Below are positions 32,901-52,161 of a stretch of DNA of 64,000 nt, one piece after another. The notes under the pieces were generated by a model. That model made no database searches, was not told where the DNA came from, and saw only the letters and a list, made by a program, of their open reading frames with translations. Made by a program: the position numbers and the translations under genes. How positions within the stretch are numbered: the stretch's first letter is position 1; the number at the start of each line of letters is the position of its first letter. Source of the DNA: Chamaelirium japonicum. Taxonomy: Eukaryota; Streptophyta; Magnoliopsida; Liliales; Melanthiaceae. The stretch is taken from assembly GCA_947650365.1 (NCBI GenBank), contig OX393550.1, forward strand, positions 100,467,472 to 100,531,471, read 5' to 3'.

Positions 32901-35711
32901 AACTGGATGCTACAAGGGATTCCACTGTGTGGATTTGAGATATACTTGTCTCAGCCTTCTTGGGAGCCGCACGGCAGTCGCCCTTCCAGTTCCCCTTCTT
33001 GCTATATCGAAAATATTTTCCTTTGGGCTTCGCCGGACCATTCTGCTTAGGAACCTGCAACTGCACCTGACCTATCTTCACGGGCTCCTTAGACTTTCTT
33101 TTCTGAAACTTGCCCTTGGCTTTCAGAGAAGAATTCCGCTCTACGTTCAGGGATTGGGCTCCTGCCTTCATCCCGTCCTCTACCGCCTGGAGCGCCGCTA
33201 GAAGCTCTGCGTTAGATATCTCCAATCGGTTAAGGTTAAAATTGGTAACGAAGCCCTCAAACGCTCCTGACAGAGACGTAAGGAAAATGTCGGTCTGGAT
33301 CTCTGCATCCAAGATGACATCGAAGGAACCAAGCTCGTTCACATAGCCAAACAATTTCAGCATATGATCCCAAACTAAAGTCCCCTCTGCCATCTTTATG
33401 GACACCAATTTCTTGATGGTCAGGTAACGAGTTACCCGACTACGACCCTCGAACATTTCTTTTAGGTAGAGCATCATGTCTGAAGCAAAGGCTATGTCTT
33501 TGACTTGCTTCTGAAGGATGGTCTGCAAGGATGCCACTATGTAGCACTTACACATCTCATCAGCATCTAGCCAGTCTTTTCATATCTTTAACTGGGCCTC
33601 AATTGCACTTGGTCCCGGCTTGGCCAGTTCAATTGAGGGGTACTTAGGGCAATTGTGTGTTTGCCAACCCTTAGGACGAGCATCAGGTTACGCTTCCAGT
33701 CCTCGTAGTTTGGTCCCGTAAGTTTGTTATCATTAAGTATGGAGGCAAGGGGGTCGAGCTTGGTCATGATTTTTGTAAACAATGGTTCAAAGCAAAATTA
33801 GGGTCTACTACAATCTATTTCATAGAATTTAGAAATAGATAATGTTTACTCCAGCCGCTATGTCTTCACTACCTCATGGGGAGACATCCAGGAATCTAAA
33901 TTCCCTGGGCTCGAGCACTGAGACTATCGGCCTTGAATTGGAGACAGCATCTCGGTAAGAGCATGCAACCGCTTCTGCCAACGGGGTTTTTACGACCCAG
34001 TCTTCATCAGAATTACCCATGGTAAACTGAAAGACCTCCCAGTCTCCTTTTGGCTAGCTTTATGTGACCCGTGTGTGCAGCAACAGCAGCTTCACACAAG
34101 CTTTCAGATGCTTCCTATAGATCTAGGTGGTGTCGACAGGGGGGTTCATAGGCTCCCGCGGTGCAGGAAAAAACCGTCACCCACTGCCACCGGCATCCTC
34201 CATGTCCCGAAGGAAACCACTAGGCGAACCAGCATGGAAGGAAACACAGCTCTCACCCGGTGGGAATATCGAACTGTGTACCTCCCACCCAGACCCTTAG
34301 CCGGTTGATTGTGGAGGCCAGGGGCTCTCCTTTGGAGGGAACCTCTTACACATCCCTTCTTTATGAGGTTTTATGCATATCTAGAAAGGTCATGACCTCT
34401 TAGACTTAGACCCTGGTCTACCGTGCTCCCACTAGGATTATAAACCTTCCCGCAAAGCATTAGTCTCATCGGAAAATATCATAGTCTCTACCTTGAATAC
34501 TCAACCTTTGCCTTTCTTGCAAAGATCACATTACATAGATTCCAAGGATCCTGATACTTTACTAGTTTGCCCATAATCCTAAGATCTGGAGCCTAGCCTA
34601 CGGTCAATGTGGAAATGACTCCCACTACGATGACGCCTCGTTCATAATTTGATGCCTGATGTCATAGTAGACCTCATCTCATTACAGGTTACTATGCTGG
34701 CCAAATAGGGACATCCGACAACCTCCGCCAGACCTCAATCTAATGGTGGCATAATCAAATCGTGATGAGTTCATATTACCATCAAACGTCATCTAGAAAC
34801 GGGTATCACACAATGAAATCCTAACCTAACTTGGTCGCTAGGACCACGTGGGGAAAGGGCATCCCACTAGGGTTATCATACTTCTTATGAAGACATTAGT
34901 TAATTATCTCTAAATAAATCTAACACTGCGTCTATCTCGGTGCACAATACTTGGCTACCAGAACTACCACGAGGGCGGTTACCACCTTTCCTTTTAGCTA
35001 GCCACCGGATTCGCACGTATTAGAACCATATAGAGACACCGATGAATCCATAATCTTAGTACTAACCCTAAGCCTTATCTAGAGACAAACTCACAAGCAA
35101 GATAGATAATCACATTATCATCGGGGTTCTCTAAACACTAAGTAAAGAGAAACAATAGAAAAACATTCAATCTGAATCAAGTCCAGAGTCCGACCCCTGA
35201 ACCTAAATAGCACAGCCAAGATATCATGCTCTTCCGTTCTGCACGATCTCTGACGACGATCCCCATCATCGCCAACGTGCACGCTTTCGCCGGGTCTTTG
35301 CATGCTATGGTACCGCTTGCCCGAACCGTGGATGTAGCATCATCTCCTTCTTCCTGTGACCGAAAAACTAACACGCTCCGAGCAAGTGCTCGTTCGTGTA
35401 CAATTTCGCAAGAAAGAAAAGAAAACAATTCTAGAAATATGGCCAGGGAACCGAGGATGGTCAACCCCCCACCCTCGCCCATCTATAGCCTTAAAATCCA
35501 CAAACACAATAATAATTAATGCAAAATTTAAATCCGGGGTCCGACCCTCGGATGCATGCAATCACAGATTACTATTCAGCGCGGCACCTGCAAAGAGACG
35601 ACACATAGCATAATCTATATGCATGATCTACACCGAACCCCGACGAAAACATATGCTATCATATATTCACATGATGTTTTCACGAATTCATGCATGAAAC
35701 ATACACCAAAG

Positions 35712-35728
35712 CGTGCTCTGATACCAAT
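35712..35728 (-). other. copia 2 primer-binding site
   Basis: On the minus strand, just inside the 5' LTR, it reads TTGGTATCAGAGCACG. This is complementary to the 3' end of plant initiator tRNA-Met, the usual primer for plant copia elements. Confidence 0.85.
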
Positions 35729-37681
35729 TGTTAGAATTGGATCCACTTATCAGAGTCGCAACGGAATCAAAAGAAAGATCCGAAGAACATACGATGTATG
35801 TTTCATTACAATTAATTCTACAAATCAATCTACATGCAAATCTATGATCTTAACATATGTACGGACACCCTAGAGGCATACTACGATCTACGGAAGACAT
35901 GCATGCATCTAGTTAGATGTTTAGAATCATCATACCTTTTGGATCTATTATCCGGAGATGACAGAACGATGAAGAACCGCACTTGAATCACAAGGGAAAC
36001 TATCGGATAGCACCTTGTCCTTTGCGAATTGAAGAATTCTCGAAATCCCGTCTCTGAGTGCAAGGATTACGAGCCGACGGAGGAATCCGTTGTGAAGATG
36101 ATGGTGAGCCGTGAGGTTTCCTCCCTCTCTTTCTCTCTTCTTTCTTCTCCTTCCTTCCTCTTTCTTCTCCCTTCTTCTTCCTCTCTTTTCCTTGGCCGAA
36201 ACTACAAAGGAGGAGGCTTGGAGGGGGTTCGGATTTTTGGAGGAGAGGGAGACCATAGGGCCGGCCCTCCCTCTCCCTATTTTACTTATAGGGCCGGTCT
36301 CCGATGGCTTCAAGGAAGCTAGGGCCGGCCCTAGAGTGATTAGGATAGAGGGGGGGCGGTATTTAGGGATTCCATGTGTCTATCGTGAAGTCTGGACGAA
36401 AACGCCCTTCACGAAAAGTAGAAAACTGAAAGAGACTTAGTGAGGTGCGCTACTCGGAATCGAGTTCCGTCAGCGCCTGTGAGCTCCTGGAATTATTCCG
36501 ATCATTCTAAGATCTATATTTAATGTGTTCTGAGCCATATTTCAATATTTATCAAAATACCACTACGGCCCGTAACACATGTGAATTAGGTTCTTAGGCT
36601 CCGGGCTTGCGCTCCATCGCGCTACTTCGCATCCAACGTATCCATGTAGGTCAGGGAACAATTCCTATACGCAACGACATGGTGGAACCTTCAGGGTTCG
36701 GGATCTCTAGCTCCAACCGGATCCTTGATTAACTGTTCCGGTGACACACCGAAAGTTCCGTTAATCAGCCCTAATCCGATTAACCCGCGTAGCCACCCAG
36801 AGTGTGACGCGAGTTGAACTCTCGTGATCCCAAACTTATGTTACTCCCTCGTAACCCTGTTCTCTACTATACTCCGATAATCCTTAGTCCCTCTTATTAC
36901 TGGTGCCATGATACGACTCGGGCGATGGGGAGCACCGTTAGATCCCGATCGATCATCTGACTAGGGTTTGATGACTTATCATCTATAACACCACACACCT
37001 TTCAGTGCTATACCTAGCATCCGGAACATCGTCAGTCATACTGACAACCACCAGGCCTGGGTTAACTGTGTGGACAGATTGGCTCATCAAAACGCATCCA
37101 TCTAACACTGGACGTCAGATAACCTGTAGGGATTACATGTCACTCAGGCGCCAGTCGGGTAACCCAACGTACCGTGGTATTGGATTATGGAAGGTCCGCA
37201 CACGTTGGCACATCAAAGCACCACACAACTGGTTGGCCCAGTGTACATGGTCCCTCAGGGTTAAGGACAGATTATTTATAGTAGTAAGACGGTTTGTGCA
37301 CCAGTGTCTGAATTACTGAACTGTGCACTTTCTTGGTTCCTATTCAACACGATCATCGTGCTTGGTCAGGTGAATGGGAATCCCACGTTCCCGTGGTGAA
37401 GACTTCACCACATGCTCTACCTGCCAACAGCTTGTTCTCGGTTAAGCGACCGACATCACCTAAGCTGTGAACTAGTTCTAGGTCTACACAGAACTGGTCC
37501 ACTGGGTCTCCCAAGCATGGATCCACTATGCGCCTCAGTGGCCTACTGTGTTCCCTAGGGTTCTTTTGTTATATGAGTATTATCATACACCAGAGTAGTA
37601 TTCTAATTAAAGCAATAACCAAAGTCATCTTTATTAATGTTAATACAGAAATTCCACGCTAAGGACACACGAGCTACAACA
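35729..37681 (-). repeat. copia 2 LTR (5' LTR in element orientation)
   Basis: Begins TGTTAGAATTGG in the plus orientation and ends CTACAACA. Nearly identical to the other LTR. Confidence 0.9.
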
Positions 37682-37686
37682 ATTGC

Positions 37687-38339
37687 TATGGTTTATTGGT
37701 AGGGGTTTAAAAAGAGGGGGATTTAATGAGAGGTCCCTGATAAGAGATCGCTTTAAGGATAAGGATAACAAAAAAGATAGTGTTGTAACAGGTCCCTCCT
37801 GAAAAGGATCCAGCTAGAGCAAGTCCCACACATGAATATTAACCCTTTTTAATGACCAAATTACCCCTTAGTGCATGCCACTCCGTCCTTCTCGTTACAG
37901 GACTCCAACCCGCGGATTTGCAACAATGATTTTACTATACTAATTTTTTTTATTATGATTCCACAGTAAAATGTATTGCTACAGTAATTTCAATGTAGCA
38001 AAAGAGTAACAATCTGCACAAATTGTTACTCTATAAAGATTATTACTAAATTTGCAAAGATTGTTACTCTTTTGCGACAGGGATTTTACGGTAGCAAAAC
38101 TTTTTCCCTGACAATGATTCTAAAAATAAAAAATATAAAAATGATATAGTGATTTCATCGTAGCGAAAGAGTAGCAATATACACAAATTGTTACTCAATC
38201 TGACCAAATTGTTACTCTTTTGCTATAATGATTTCACTGTAGGAAAAAAAATTACATGATTTCACAAAAAATAATTGCTACAGTGATTTCATTGTAGCGA
38301 AAAAGTAAGGAGTAAATTTTTTCAAAGATTGTTACTCTT
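37687..38339. repeat. R1 repeat, copy D, right part
   Basis: Resumes at TATGGTTTATTGGTAGG after copia 2 and runs through the AT-rich TTGTTACTCTTTTGC part up to the inversion breakpoint. Confidence 0.75.
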
Positions 38340-39150
38340 CCCGAACCCACTACCACGGTTGCGTTTGCTCCCTTCCCTGACTTGACCGTCGGAGGGGCCT
38401 TGGCTCGGAGGTGAGTCTCGGTCTTCTTACAGGTACCGCGAGAAGGAGGTGGAGGCGAGTAGCTCCATCTGACGATCGGGTGAGGCCGAATGGAAATCCC
38501 CCCCCCCCCCCCCCACATTATCTACCTTGGCTCGGAGGTGAGCCTCAGTCCTCTTGCAGATATAGCGGGAAGGAGGTGGAGGTGAGCTGCTCCATCTGAC
38601 GATCAGGTGTGGCCAAAGGAAAATCCCCCAACAGATGCAACAGCAGACGCAGCTGAACCAGTCCGTACACGAAATTAGCGAGTCTGGGTCTAGGTTAAAC
38701 CGGTTCGGGTTGTAAACGAGTCGACATGACTAACCCGATTAGTTAATGAGTTATTTTTGTTGATAAGTTATTTTTGTTAATGGCAGACTCGTAATTAGCG
38801 CAAACAAACGTAACATGCTATATTGCTAGCAAATATATAGTATTTGGATCGAACTCTTGAGCTAGGCTCTCGAGCTTCCTCTCAGTTCTGGTCGTGCTTC
38901 GGGATTAAGGTTGCGGCTGGAGCCTGGTTCATGATGTGTTCGGGTCGGACCAGGTTCGAACAATGGACTTTAAGTTAAGGGATAATGTGTGACAAGTCCC
39001 TCTAACAGATCGAATTTAGTGATAAAGCAGCCAACATCGCTAGCTAGCATTGAGTCCTCCCGATAGAAAATTGTCATTTTTATCCCTGTGGCAAGTTATA
39101 CACGTGAGCAAGACCCTACATGCTATTTTATATGTGGGCATTGATCCTAT
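38340..39150 (-). repeat. Inverted R1 segment (811-bp inversion)
   Basis: Reads as the reverse complement of the stretch that in copies B/C runs from ATAGGATCAATGCCC (about 20797) to GGGTTCGGG-type sequence (about 21627). It contains the R1 tail, the MITE remnant and the doubled 125-bp module, all reversed. The sequence on both sides continues in normal orientation. Confidence 0.85.
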
Positions 39151-40850
39151 GAGATTGCATTTGTTTTTATACCTCATTCTCATACGTGTGCGTAACGCTC
39201 GCAGAATCTCCTCCAAGAATCTCAGACGGTTATGGCGGATCCCTTCCGATCGAACGCCCTTCATATCATTCCTTCTATGCTCCCGTTGATCGTGGGTCCC
39301 TGACAAGTTATGGATGACCTACGATGCGAACAAGAGAGATATTATAGTCCTCCTCCAGCCTAGTGGATCTTCCAGCAGTTACAGGTGCCCTCCGATCTTT
39401 CCTCACCCAGGGGCGGCCCTCGGCGCTGATCAGGTCGGGACTCAAGTGGGTCCGGACTGTCAGGCCCAGTCCACGACTTGCCCGACCTTTTCCCGACCTG
39501 GTTCCGGTCCCAGAGTTCAGGCTTCTCTGACATCCTTCTCAGGCGCAGGGTGCATCACGTGGACCAGGTTGGGCCAATCGACCCCAGCCCGACCGGTCTG
39601 GCTTTCTGTATGAACATGTCGGGTCGAACCGGGCGACATGTGTCGTCACCTGATCGGCGTGACGGGAAAACCCTTCTACAACATCCACTAGACATCATTG
39701 AATCAAACACCAACCCAAGTATGATAATTGGACTAGGATGGTCGGAGGTATTAGAGGAGGAACCAGTAGTGTTACATGTGAAATTTCATGGTTTATTGGT
39801 TGGGGTTTAAAGAGAGGGGGACTTAATGAGAGGTCCCTGATAAGAGATCGCTTTAAGGATAAGGATAACAAAAAAGATGGTGTTGTAACATGTCCCTCCC
39901 GAAAAGGATCCAGCTAGAGCAAGTCCGACACATGAATATTAACCCTTTTTAATGACCAAATTACCCCTTAGTGTATGCCACACCATCCTTCCCGTTACAT
40001 AACTCCAACCCGCGGATTTGCAACAATGATTTTAACTGTACCAATTTTTTTTGGATATGATTCCACAATAAAATATATTGCTACAGTAATTTCATTATAG
40101 CAAAAGAGTAACAATCTGCACAAATTGTTACTCTATAAAGATTATTACTCAATTTGCAAAGATTGTTACTCTTTTGCGACAATGATTTCACGGTAGCAAA
40201 ATTTTTTCCCTGATAAGGATTCTAAAAATAAAAAATATAGAAATGATACAGTGATTTCACCATAGCAAAAGAGTAGCAAGTTACACAAATTGTTACTCAA
40301 TCTGACCAAAATATTACTCTTTTGCTATAGTGATTTCCTTGTAATAAAAAAAATTATATGATTTCAGAAAAAAAAAAAAATTGCAACAGTGATTTATTGT
40401 AGCGAAAGGCTAAAGAGTAAATTTTTTCAAAGATTGTGACTCTTTTTGCTATTGGATCAATGCCCACATATACAATAGCACGTCGGGTCTTGCTCACGTG
40501 TACAACTTGCCGCAGAGAAAAAAATGACATTTTTCTATTGGGAGGACTCAATGCTAACTAGCGATATTGGCTGTCTTTATCACTAAATTTGATCTGTTAG
40601 AGGGAATTTAGTTTCTTAAGTTATTCCTTACGTTAAAGTCCATTGTTCGAACCTGGCCTGACCGAACACACCATGGACCAGGCTCCGGCCGCAACCTTAA
40701 GCTCGAAGCACGACCTGAACTAAGAGGAAGCTCGAGAGCCCAGCTCGAGAGTTCGATCCAAATACTATATATTTGCTATCTATATAACATGTTACGTTTG
40801 TTTGCAATAATTATGATTCTGCCATTAACAAAAATAACTCATCAACAAAA
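39151..40850. repeat. R1 repeat, copy E
   Basis: GC-rich module, AT-rich TTGTTACTC part and GAGAGCCCAGCTCGAGAG tail in the same order as copy A. No gene. Confidence 0.7.
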
Positions 40851-40963
40851 AGGAATGCGATAAATTTTGTTGTCGATCAAGATTTGGAGGCCTGGATTGC
40901 TTGGGAGGAGAGACGGAGGGTTTCTTTAGGGGTAAGGCTTGTGCACACGCAAGTGCGCGCGTG

Positions 40964-41034
<71 letters not shown>

Positions 41035-41950
41035 AGAAAAGCTCTTGTAATCGAGTGATTTGCTTTTGAATCTTGAAGATAGTGGAATCGACGGATGTTG
41101 TGAGAAGGCGTAGACATACTGTTGAATCTCAGTAAATCAATATGTCTCTCTCTATGCTTGTTTGTCTTTGTTTTGGTTTGCATCATCTTTCCTTGAGTAT
41201 CTTGTTCGTAGGCCATCGTTGGTGGATTGCTTTTGCGATTGTTGTAATCGTTTGTTGATACACCTATTTCTGCATTTGAACGGTCTATTTTTCCATTTCG
41301 GAAAGGAGAGGGTCTTGGCTGGATCCTCAACAAGACGTTGGTTCAATTTCCATACCCCAACTGTGATCCATGGCTCCTATGACACAATTGTATATATACG
41401 ATGTGTGGGCTTTTTCATTGCTCCTAATAGATGTAGCTCCTCGTGCGTCTCAAGGATTTTTTGCTTGTATGTAATTAACCCGAGACAAGGACCAGATACG
41501 TGCAGCGAGAATGTGCCGGCATCTTTTCAGGGAACATGGAGCTCGTCAACTGCTTGGTGATCATGTGTCGACGTCCCGTTTTAAGAGGGGGTTGACATGG
41601 CACCATCCGTCATTGGTACTTCAATTTCTATAAGTCATGCCACCCCAGATAGAAGAGCAAAGCAATTGATGCTTAGGTGAGGAGGTTAATTGTCTGTTCA
41701 ATTCCTCCTCCTCTAGACTTACCCCAGAGTGAAGTGGGAATTGCCAAGTGGGCGGGGGCTTCACCCTTGGAGGAATTAGTCCAAGCACGAAGTGAGCCCA
41801 TTGTCCGAAAGGTTTCGGGAATCCCGCCGATCTAGATTTTTTTTTTATCCTATAAATCTGTATGATTAGAGATTTAAAGATAAATAAATATATAAAGATT
41901 CAAAGATAGAATGATCCTGTCTCGGATTTTCATTTTCTTCCTCTTTTCTT
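40851..41950. repeat. Spacer module between R1 and ATL (gamma copy)
   Basis: Matches 14.39-15.45 kb but lacks the ~870-bp segment at 13524-14390. Has a (GA)n tract at 40967-41031, then GAATCTTGAAGATAGTGG and the AATGTGCCGGCATCTTTTC stretch. Non-coding. Confidence 0.65.
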
Positions 41951-42013
41951 TTGCTATTCACAGATCAAACCTTTGAAACCCACCCCCTCTCCTCCACTCT
42001 CTAGATACAATGC

Positions 42014-42463
42014 TCATGACCGAATTAGTGAACCCCCCCACGTTGCGAGAGGCGCCGGGCGGGGGGACGGCAGCGGCGAGGTGCGGCAGACGGGGCACGA
42101 GGGGTGCAGCCGCAGCCACGGGTCGACGCAGTCGAGGTGGAACAGGTGGCCGCAGTCGGGGAGGAGGCGGAGCACGTCGGTGTCGCGGTAGTCGGCGAGG
42201 CAGACGCAGCAGCAGGAGGCGGTGGTGCCCCGGTCGCGGAACCCGGACTTCGAGTACAGGGCACTGGGGCATCTCATCAGGGTGGCCTCGTCAAGCCCGG
42301 CGTCCCCGCGGGCGCCCTGCACGGCGGGCCGGGTGCGGAGGTGGGAGGCGAGGGACATGGTGGTCATGAGGAGGACGTGGCCGACGAAGAAGGCGATGCA
42401 GTACGTGAAGCCGCAGCCGATCCTGCTGGGGCCGACGGCCCAGCATTCATCGGTGGCGTTCAT
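42014..42463 (-). CDS. RING-H2 finger E3 ligase, ATL-like, copy gamma
   Basis: Intact 149-residue ATL-type protein, two residues different from copy alpha. Membrane span 19-41, GLDEATL 56-62, RING-H2 ligands Cys85, Cys88, Cys104, His106, His109, Cys112, Cys123, Cys126. It is the only copy of the three without M1 in its upstream region; the site where M1 would be (42613-42621) is empty, 150 bp upstream of the ATG. It may therefore represent the ancestral promoter arrangement. Its TATA-like box is at 42556-42565. Intronless and GC-rich. Substrate and expression are unknown. Confidence 0.87.
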   Translation of the reverse strand: MNATDECWAVGPSRIGCGFTYCIAFFVGHVLLMTTMSLASHLRTRPAVQGARGDAGLDEATLMRCPSALYSKSGFRDRGTTASCCCVCLADYRDTDVLRLLPDCGHLFHLDCVDPWLRLHPSCPVCRTSPLPSPRPAPLATWGGSLIRS

Positions 42464-42555
42464 GCCGGCCCGGCGGCGAGGTTGGGGAGTCTGGAACTGG
42501 AAGGGGATGGGAGGGTGCTCTGCTTGCTGCTGGGTTTCTTTCTTTGGTTTGAAAG

Positions 42556-42565
42556 GATTTTATAT
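42556..42565 (-). promoter_or_regulatory. TATA-like box of ATL-gamma
   Basis: ATATAAAATC on the minus strand, 93-102 bp upstream of the start codon and conserved in all three copies. The predicted leader is CT- and A-rich, as plant 5' UTRs often are. Confidence 0.55.
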
Positions 42566-42621
42566 CCAGTGATTCGGGATTGTCAACCGTAACCTGGATT
42601 CTGACGGAGTGTTTACTTATA

Positions 42622-43619
42622 GGGTTTTTTACAAATCAATCCTTCTCATATTATATATTTATATATTAACCCCTGTAAAGTCAGTATTTATATATAAACC
42701 CCTTAAATCATCCACTGTTTATATCGACCCCTTCAGTTAGGTGGCATCCAGAATGAAGAAATATTTTCGAAATATTTTCTCATTCGGCTGTTATTTCATT
42801 AATCTACAGAAAAAATAACCGATTTACTCATGGTTTTAATTACTTAAATTGATCTATCTTTATTGAACATGGACTCAACTAAGGGTGGCAATGGGTCATG
42901 TCGTGTCGGGTTCGTGTCGTGCCTAGTTTCATGTCTTGTCCAAAACCCCTAGACCCGGACTCGACCCATTTAACTTATCGTGTCTAGATCCTAAACTTGT
43001 ACCTGACCCGCTAATAAACGGGTAGACCCGATAAGACCCGTTTACCTCCCGGGTCTATTCAGTTGATCCAATCCGACCCAACCCGACCTGACCCGAAAAG
43101 ACCCGCTTGTATTATACATTATAGTATTGGATTGCGGGTAGACCCGACACGACCCGTTGAATACTAAACGGGTCTTCCTGGGTCACCGTGTCCAGACCCT
43201 AAACTTGGACCCGACCCGACCCGTTTATTAAACGGGTCAGTCGTGTCGATCCGTTTACGACCCGAACCCGTTTAACCCTGACCCAGACCTGCTAACTTCG
43301 TGTCGGGTCTGCCGTGTCGGGTCCGAAATTGCTAGTCCTAGACTCAACCCTAAGCAAACACAGACATAACCCGAATCTAACTTGGACCTAATCCGAAGAA
43401 TTCTGAGGGGCATTTACAGAGTTTGGGTAAAAATATTAAGGATAAAATCGAAAATATTCTCTCAAAAAAAAAAAAAACTCTTTTTCTTTTGGATGTCAGC
43501 TAACTGCGGGCGTCAATGTATAATATTTGAATGAATTGAGAGGTTTATATGCAAATATCATTTTAATAGGGGTTAATATGTAATAAAAAAATTGATAAAG
43601 GTTGATTTGTAAAAAACCG
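42622..43619. mobile_element. TIR element M2, gamma copy, carrying MITE 4
   Basis: Ends GGGTTTTTTACAAATC and GATTTGTAAAAAACCG. Flanked by TTACTTATA (42613-42621) and TTGCTTATA (43620-43628), 9 bp with one mismatch. Longer than the alpha and beta copies only because MITE 4 lies inside. Confidence 0.72.
42880..43340. mobile_element. hAT-like MITE 4
   Basis: Left end TAAGGGTGGCAA, right end TTGCTAGTCCTA. A perfect 8-bp target duplication GACTCAAC stands at 42872-42879 and 43341-43348. The alpha (about 19090) and beta (about 26812) copies of M2 have a single, uninterrupted version of this site. Interior of GACCCG/AAACGGGTC words, as in MITEs 1 and 2. Confidence 0.9.
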
Positions 43620-43628
43620 TTGCTTATA

Positions 43629-43793
43629 TAAATCAACAAATCTCCTCCAGCCTGTTGGCCCGGTCGGTGGGTCCGGCGGCACCCATCACAGCCGAACACA
43701 GTCAACCGGAGTACGATCCACTTTTTGGGTCGACAGCCATTGTGTGGCTGTGATGAACGTCAGGCTCACCCGACCGGGCAATGATGCACGTCA
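43629..43793. repeat. Truncated R1 stub, end of the duplicated array
   Basis: Matches 19.38-19.53 kb and 27.11-27.25 kb up to CAGGCTCACC, then departs. A short ATG(A/C)ACGTCAGGCTCACCCGAC unit is repeated twice at the break. This is the right edge of the segmental-duplication array. Confidence 0.65.
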
Positions 43794-44300
43794 GGCTCAC
43801 CCGACGAAAGGGGAAGGGAGGGAGTCAATGATTCCCTAGCAATGTCTGAACGCTAGGAATTCTTTCAAAGTGGACCTCTATCTGTATGTATTTATGTTGA
43901 TGGGGACTCCCATTTAATTCTCCATCTATCCAACTCCCAACTTACAATTCTGTGCAATTTATTGGATTGGAGAGATTTACATTGCTTATTGCTTCTGTAA
44001 TTTTTTTTTTTTTGGTGTGTGCATGCACACTCAAAAATGTCCGAGATATCGATGGTGGATTGATCGATCATTGTTTTTTTTTTTGTTTTTTTTTTATCGA
44101 TGGTGGTCGATCATGATTGTGCTAAGGTGATTGTGGAAAGTGTTGAGAAAATATGATCAAATTTGCTTTAATGAGTACTTAGAATTTTTTTACTTAGCAC
44201 TAATGGGTAAATTAAAGAAAGGTGAAGTGTGTTAAATGAAAGTGAAATGAGCCGTTAAAGGCAAAGAGTAGATGGTTGAAAATAACTTAATATATATATG
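43794..44300. other. AT-rich intergenic, nothing recognised
   Basis: Several T tracts and a short TATATATAT at 44291-44299 that borders element E1. No gene or RNA is supported. Confidence 0.5.
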
Positions 44301-44666
44301 GGATCCGGTAGCCTAGATCATGATTTAGAAAAAAATCTATAGACGTCGGCACCATTTGACCACCCTACCAGTTTCAGAATTTGTTGAAATTTGATGGGTG
44401 TGCTGTCTAGGATAAGATGATCATCCTCAACAAATTTCAAAACTTCTAGGATCATCAAATGGAAGAAGTTTTATCGACCGTCCATAGTAATCGTTAATTT
44501 TTCTACATGTTTGCTGACTCTAGAAGGTATAAAATTTATTAAAATTTGATGAGGATGATCAATCATCTTACCTTAGAAAACACACCCACCAAATTTTATA
44601 AATTTGTAGGTTGGTCAAATGGTACCGAGGTTTAGGGATTTTTCCTAGACCTCGGTCTAAGCTGTC

Positions 44667-44670
<4 letters not shown>
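44301..44670. mobile_element. TA-anchored double-foldback element E1
   Basis: Between a short TA run and a (GA)n tract (44668-44743). Two hairpin arms built on AATTTGTTGAAATTTGATG / CAACAAATTTCAAAAC and TTTGATGAGGATGATC flank a core with CGACCGTCCATAGTAATC followed by GTTAATTT. Outer ends GGTCAAATGG and CCATTTGACC are inverted. Non-coding. Confidence 0.65.
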
Positions 44671-44743
<73 letters not shown>

Positions 44744-44745
<2 letters not shown>

Positions 44746-45139
44746 ATGGGCCAGTAGACTAATTTGAAATTATGCTGCCAAACCCCAAGCCGTACGATTC
44801 AAGTGATCTAGCAAGCGAGTTGCATTTTTTTTGTCTAATTTCCCTGGTGATCCTCTTCCACTCCGTCTCCGCTTTCTCTTCCCCTTCCCCTCTGGCTCAG
44901 GTCCCCCCATCCTACTCTGGCACCCCACCCCCGACAATGAGTTGTAGTCAGTTCCCTCCGGCAGCCTCCCCCCCTGAATCTCTTCCTTCCCCTACGGCAA
45001 CCACCGTTGATTCACCGCCGAGGGTGGCTGCCGGAGGGGAAGGAGGAGATTAGAAGGGGTGGGGGGGGGGGGGGCAACCAAAGGGATCTGACTGCGATTG
45101 ATTGTTGGGGGTGGGATGTCGACGGAGGGGATGAGTATG
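44744..45139 (+). other. Gene-like stretch with a possible signal peptide, unrecognised
   Basis: An open frame at 44772-45053 would encode 93 residues with a hydrophobic segment (FFCLISLVILFHSVSAF) followed by a Pro/Ser-rich tail. It resembles the N-terminus of a secreted plant protein, but the rest is missing and a G run follows at about 45060. It stands beside half an E-type element, so it may be captured sequence. I would not call it a gene. Confidence 0.2.

Positions 45140-45756
<617 letters not shown>

Positions 45757-45849
<93 letters not shown>
45757..45849. repeat. (TA)n microsatellite, 93 bp
   Basis: Pure TA separating E3 from E4. Confidence 0.95.
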
Positions 45850-49430
<3,581 letters not shown>

Positions 49431-49440
49431 TATATATATA

Positions 49441-52156
<2,716 letters not shown>

Positions 52157-52161
52157 GTCAG

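Larger units (their letters stand above)
27989..37681 (-). mobile_element. Ty1/copia retrotransposon inserted in R1-D (copia 2)
   Basis: A 9.69-kb element in minus orientation, bounded by TGTTAGAATTGG and CTACAACA. Flanked by a perfect 5-bp target duplication ATTGC (27984-27988, 37682-37686). The uninterrupted site can be read in sister R1 copies. Long LTRs (about 1.95 kb) at 27989-29945 and 35729-37681 differ by only a few percent, so the insertion is fairly recent, a few million years at usual plant rates. On the minus strand from right to left: primer-binding site, a ~1.9-kb non-coding leader, gag (about 33.8-33.0 kb), protease with WIMDSGSTNHA (32.9 kb), integrase (32.4-31.4 kb), reverse transcriptase with YIDDILL (31.3-30.6 kb) and RNase H (30.4-30.0 kb). 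The polyprotein is broken in several places; both ends look whole. Confidence 0.93.
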
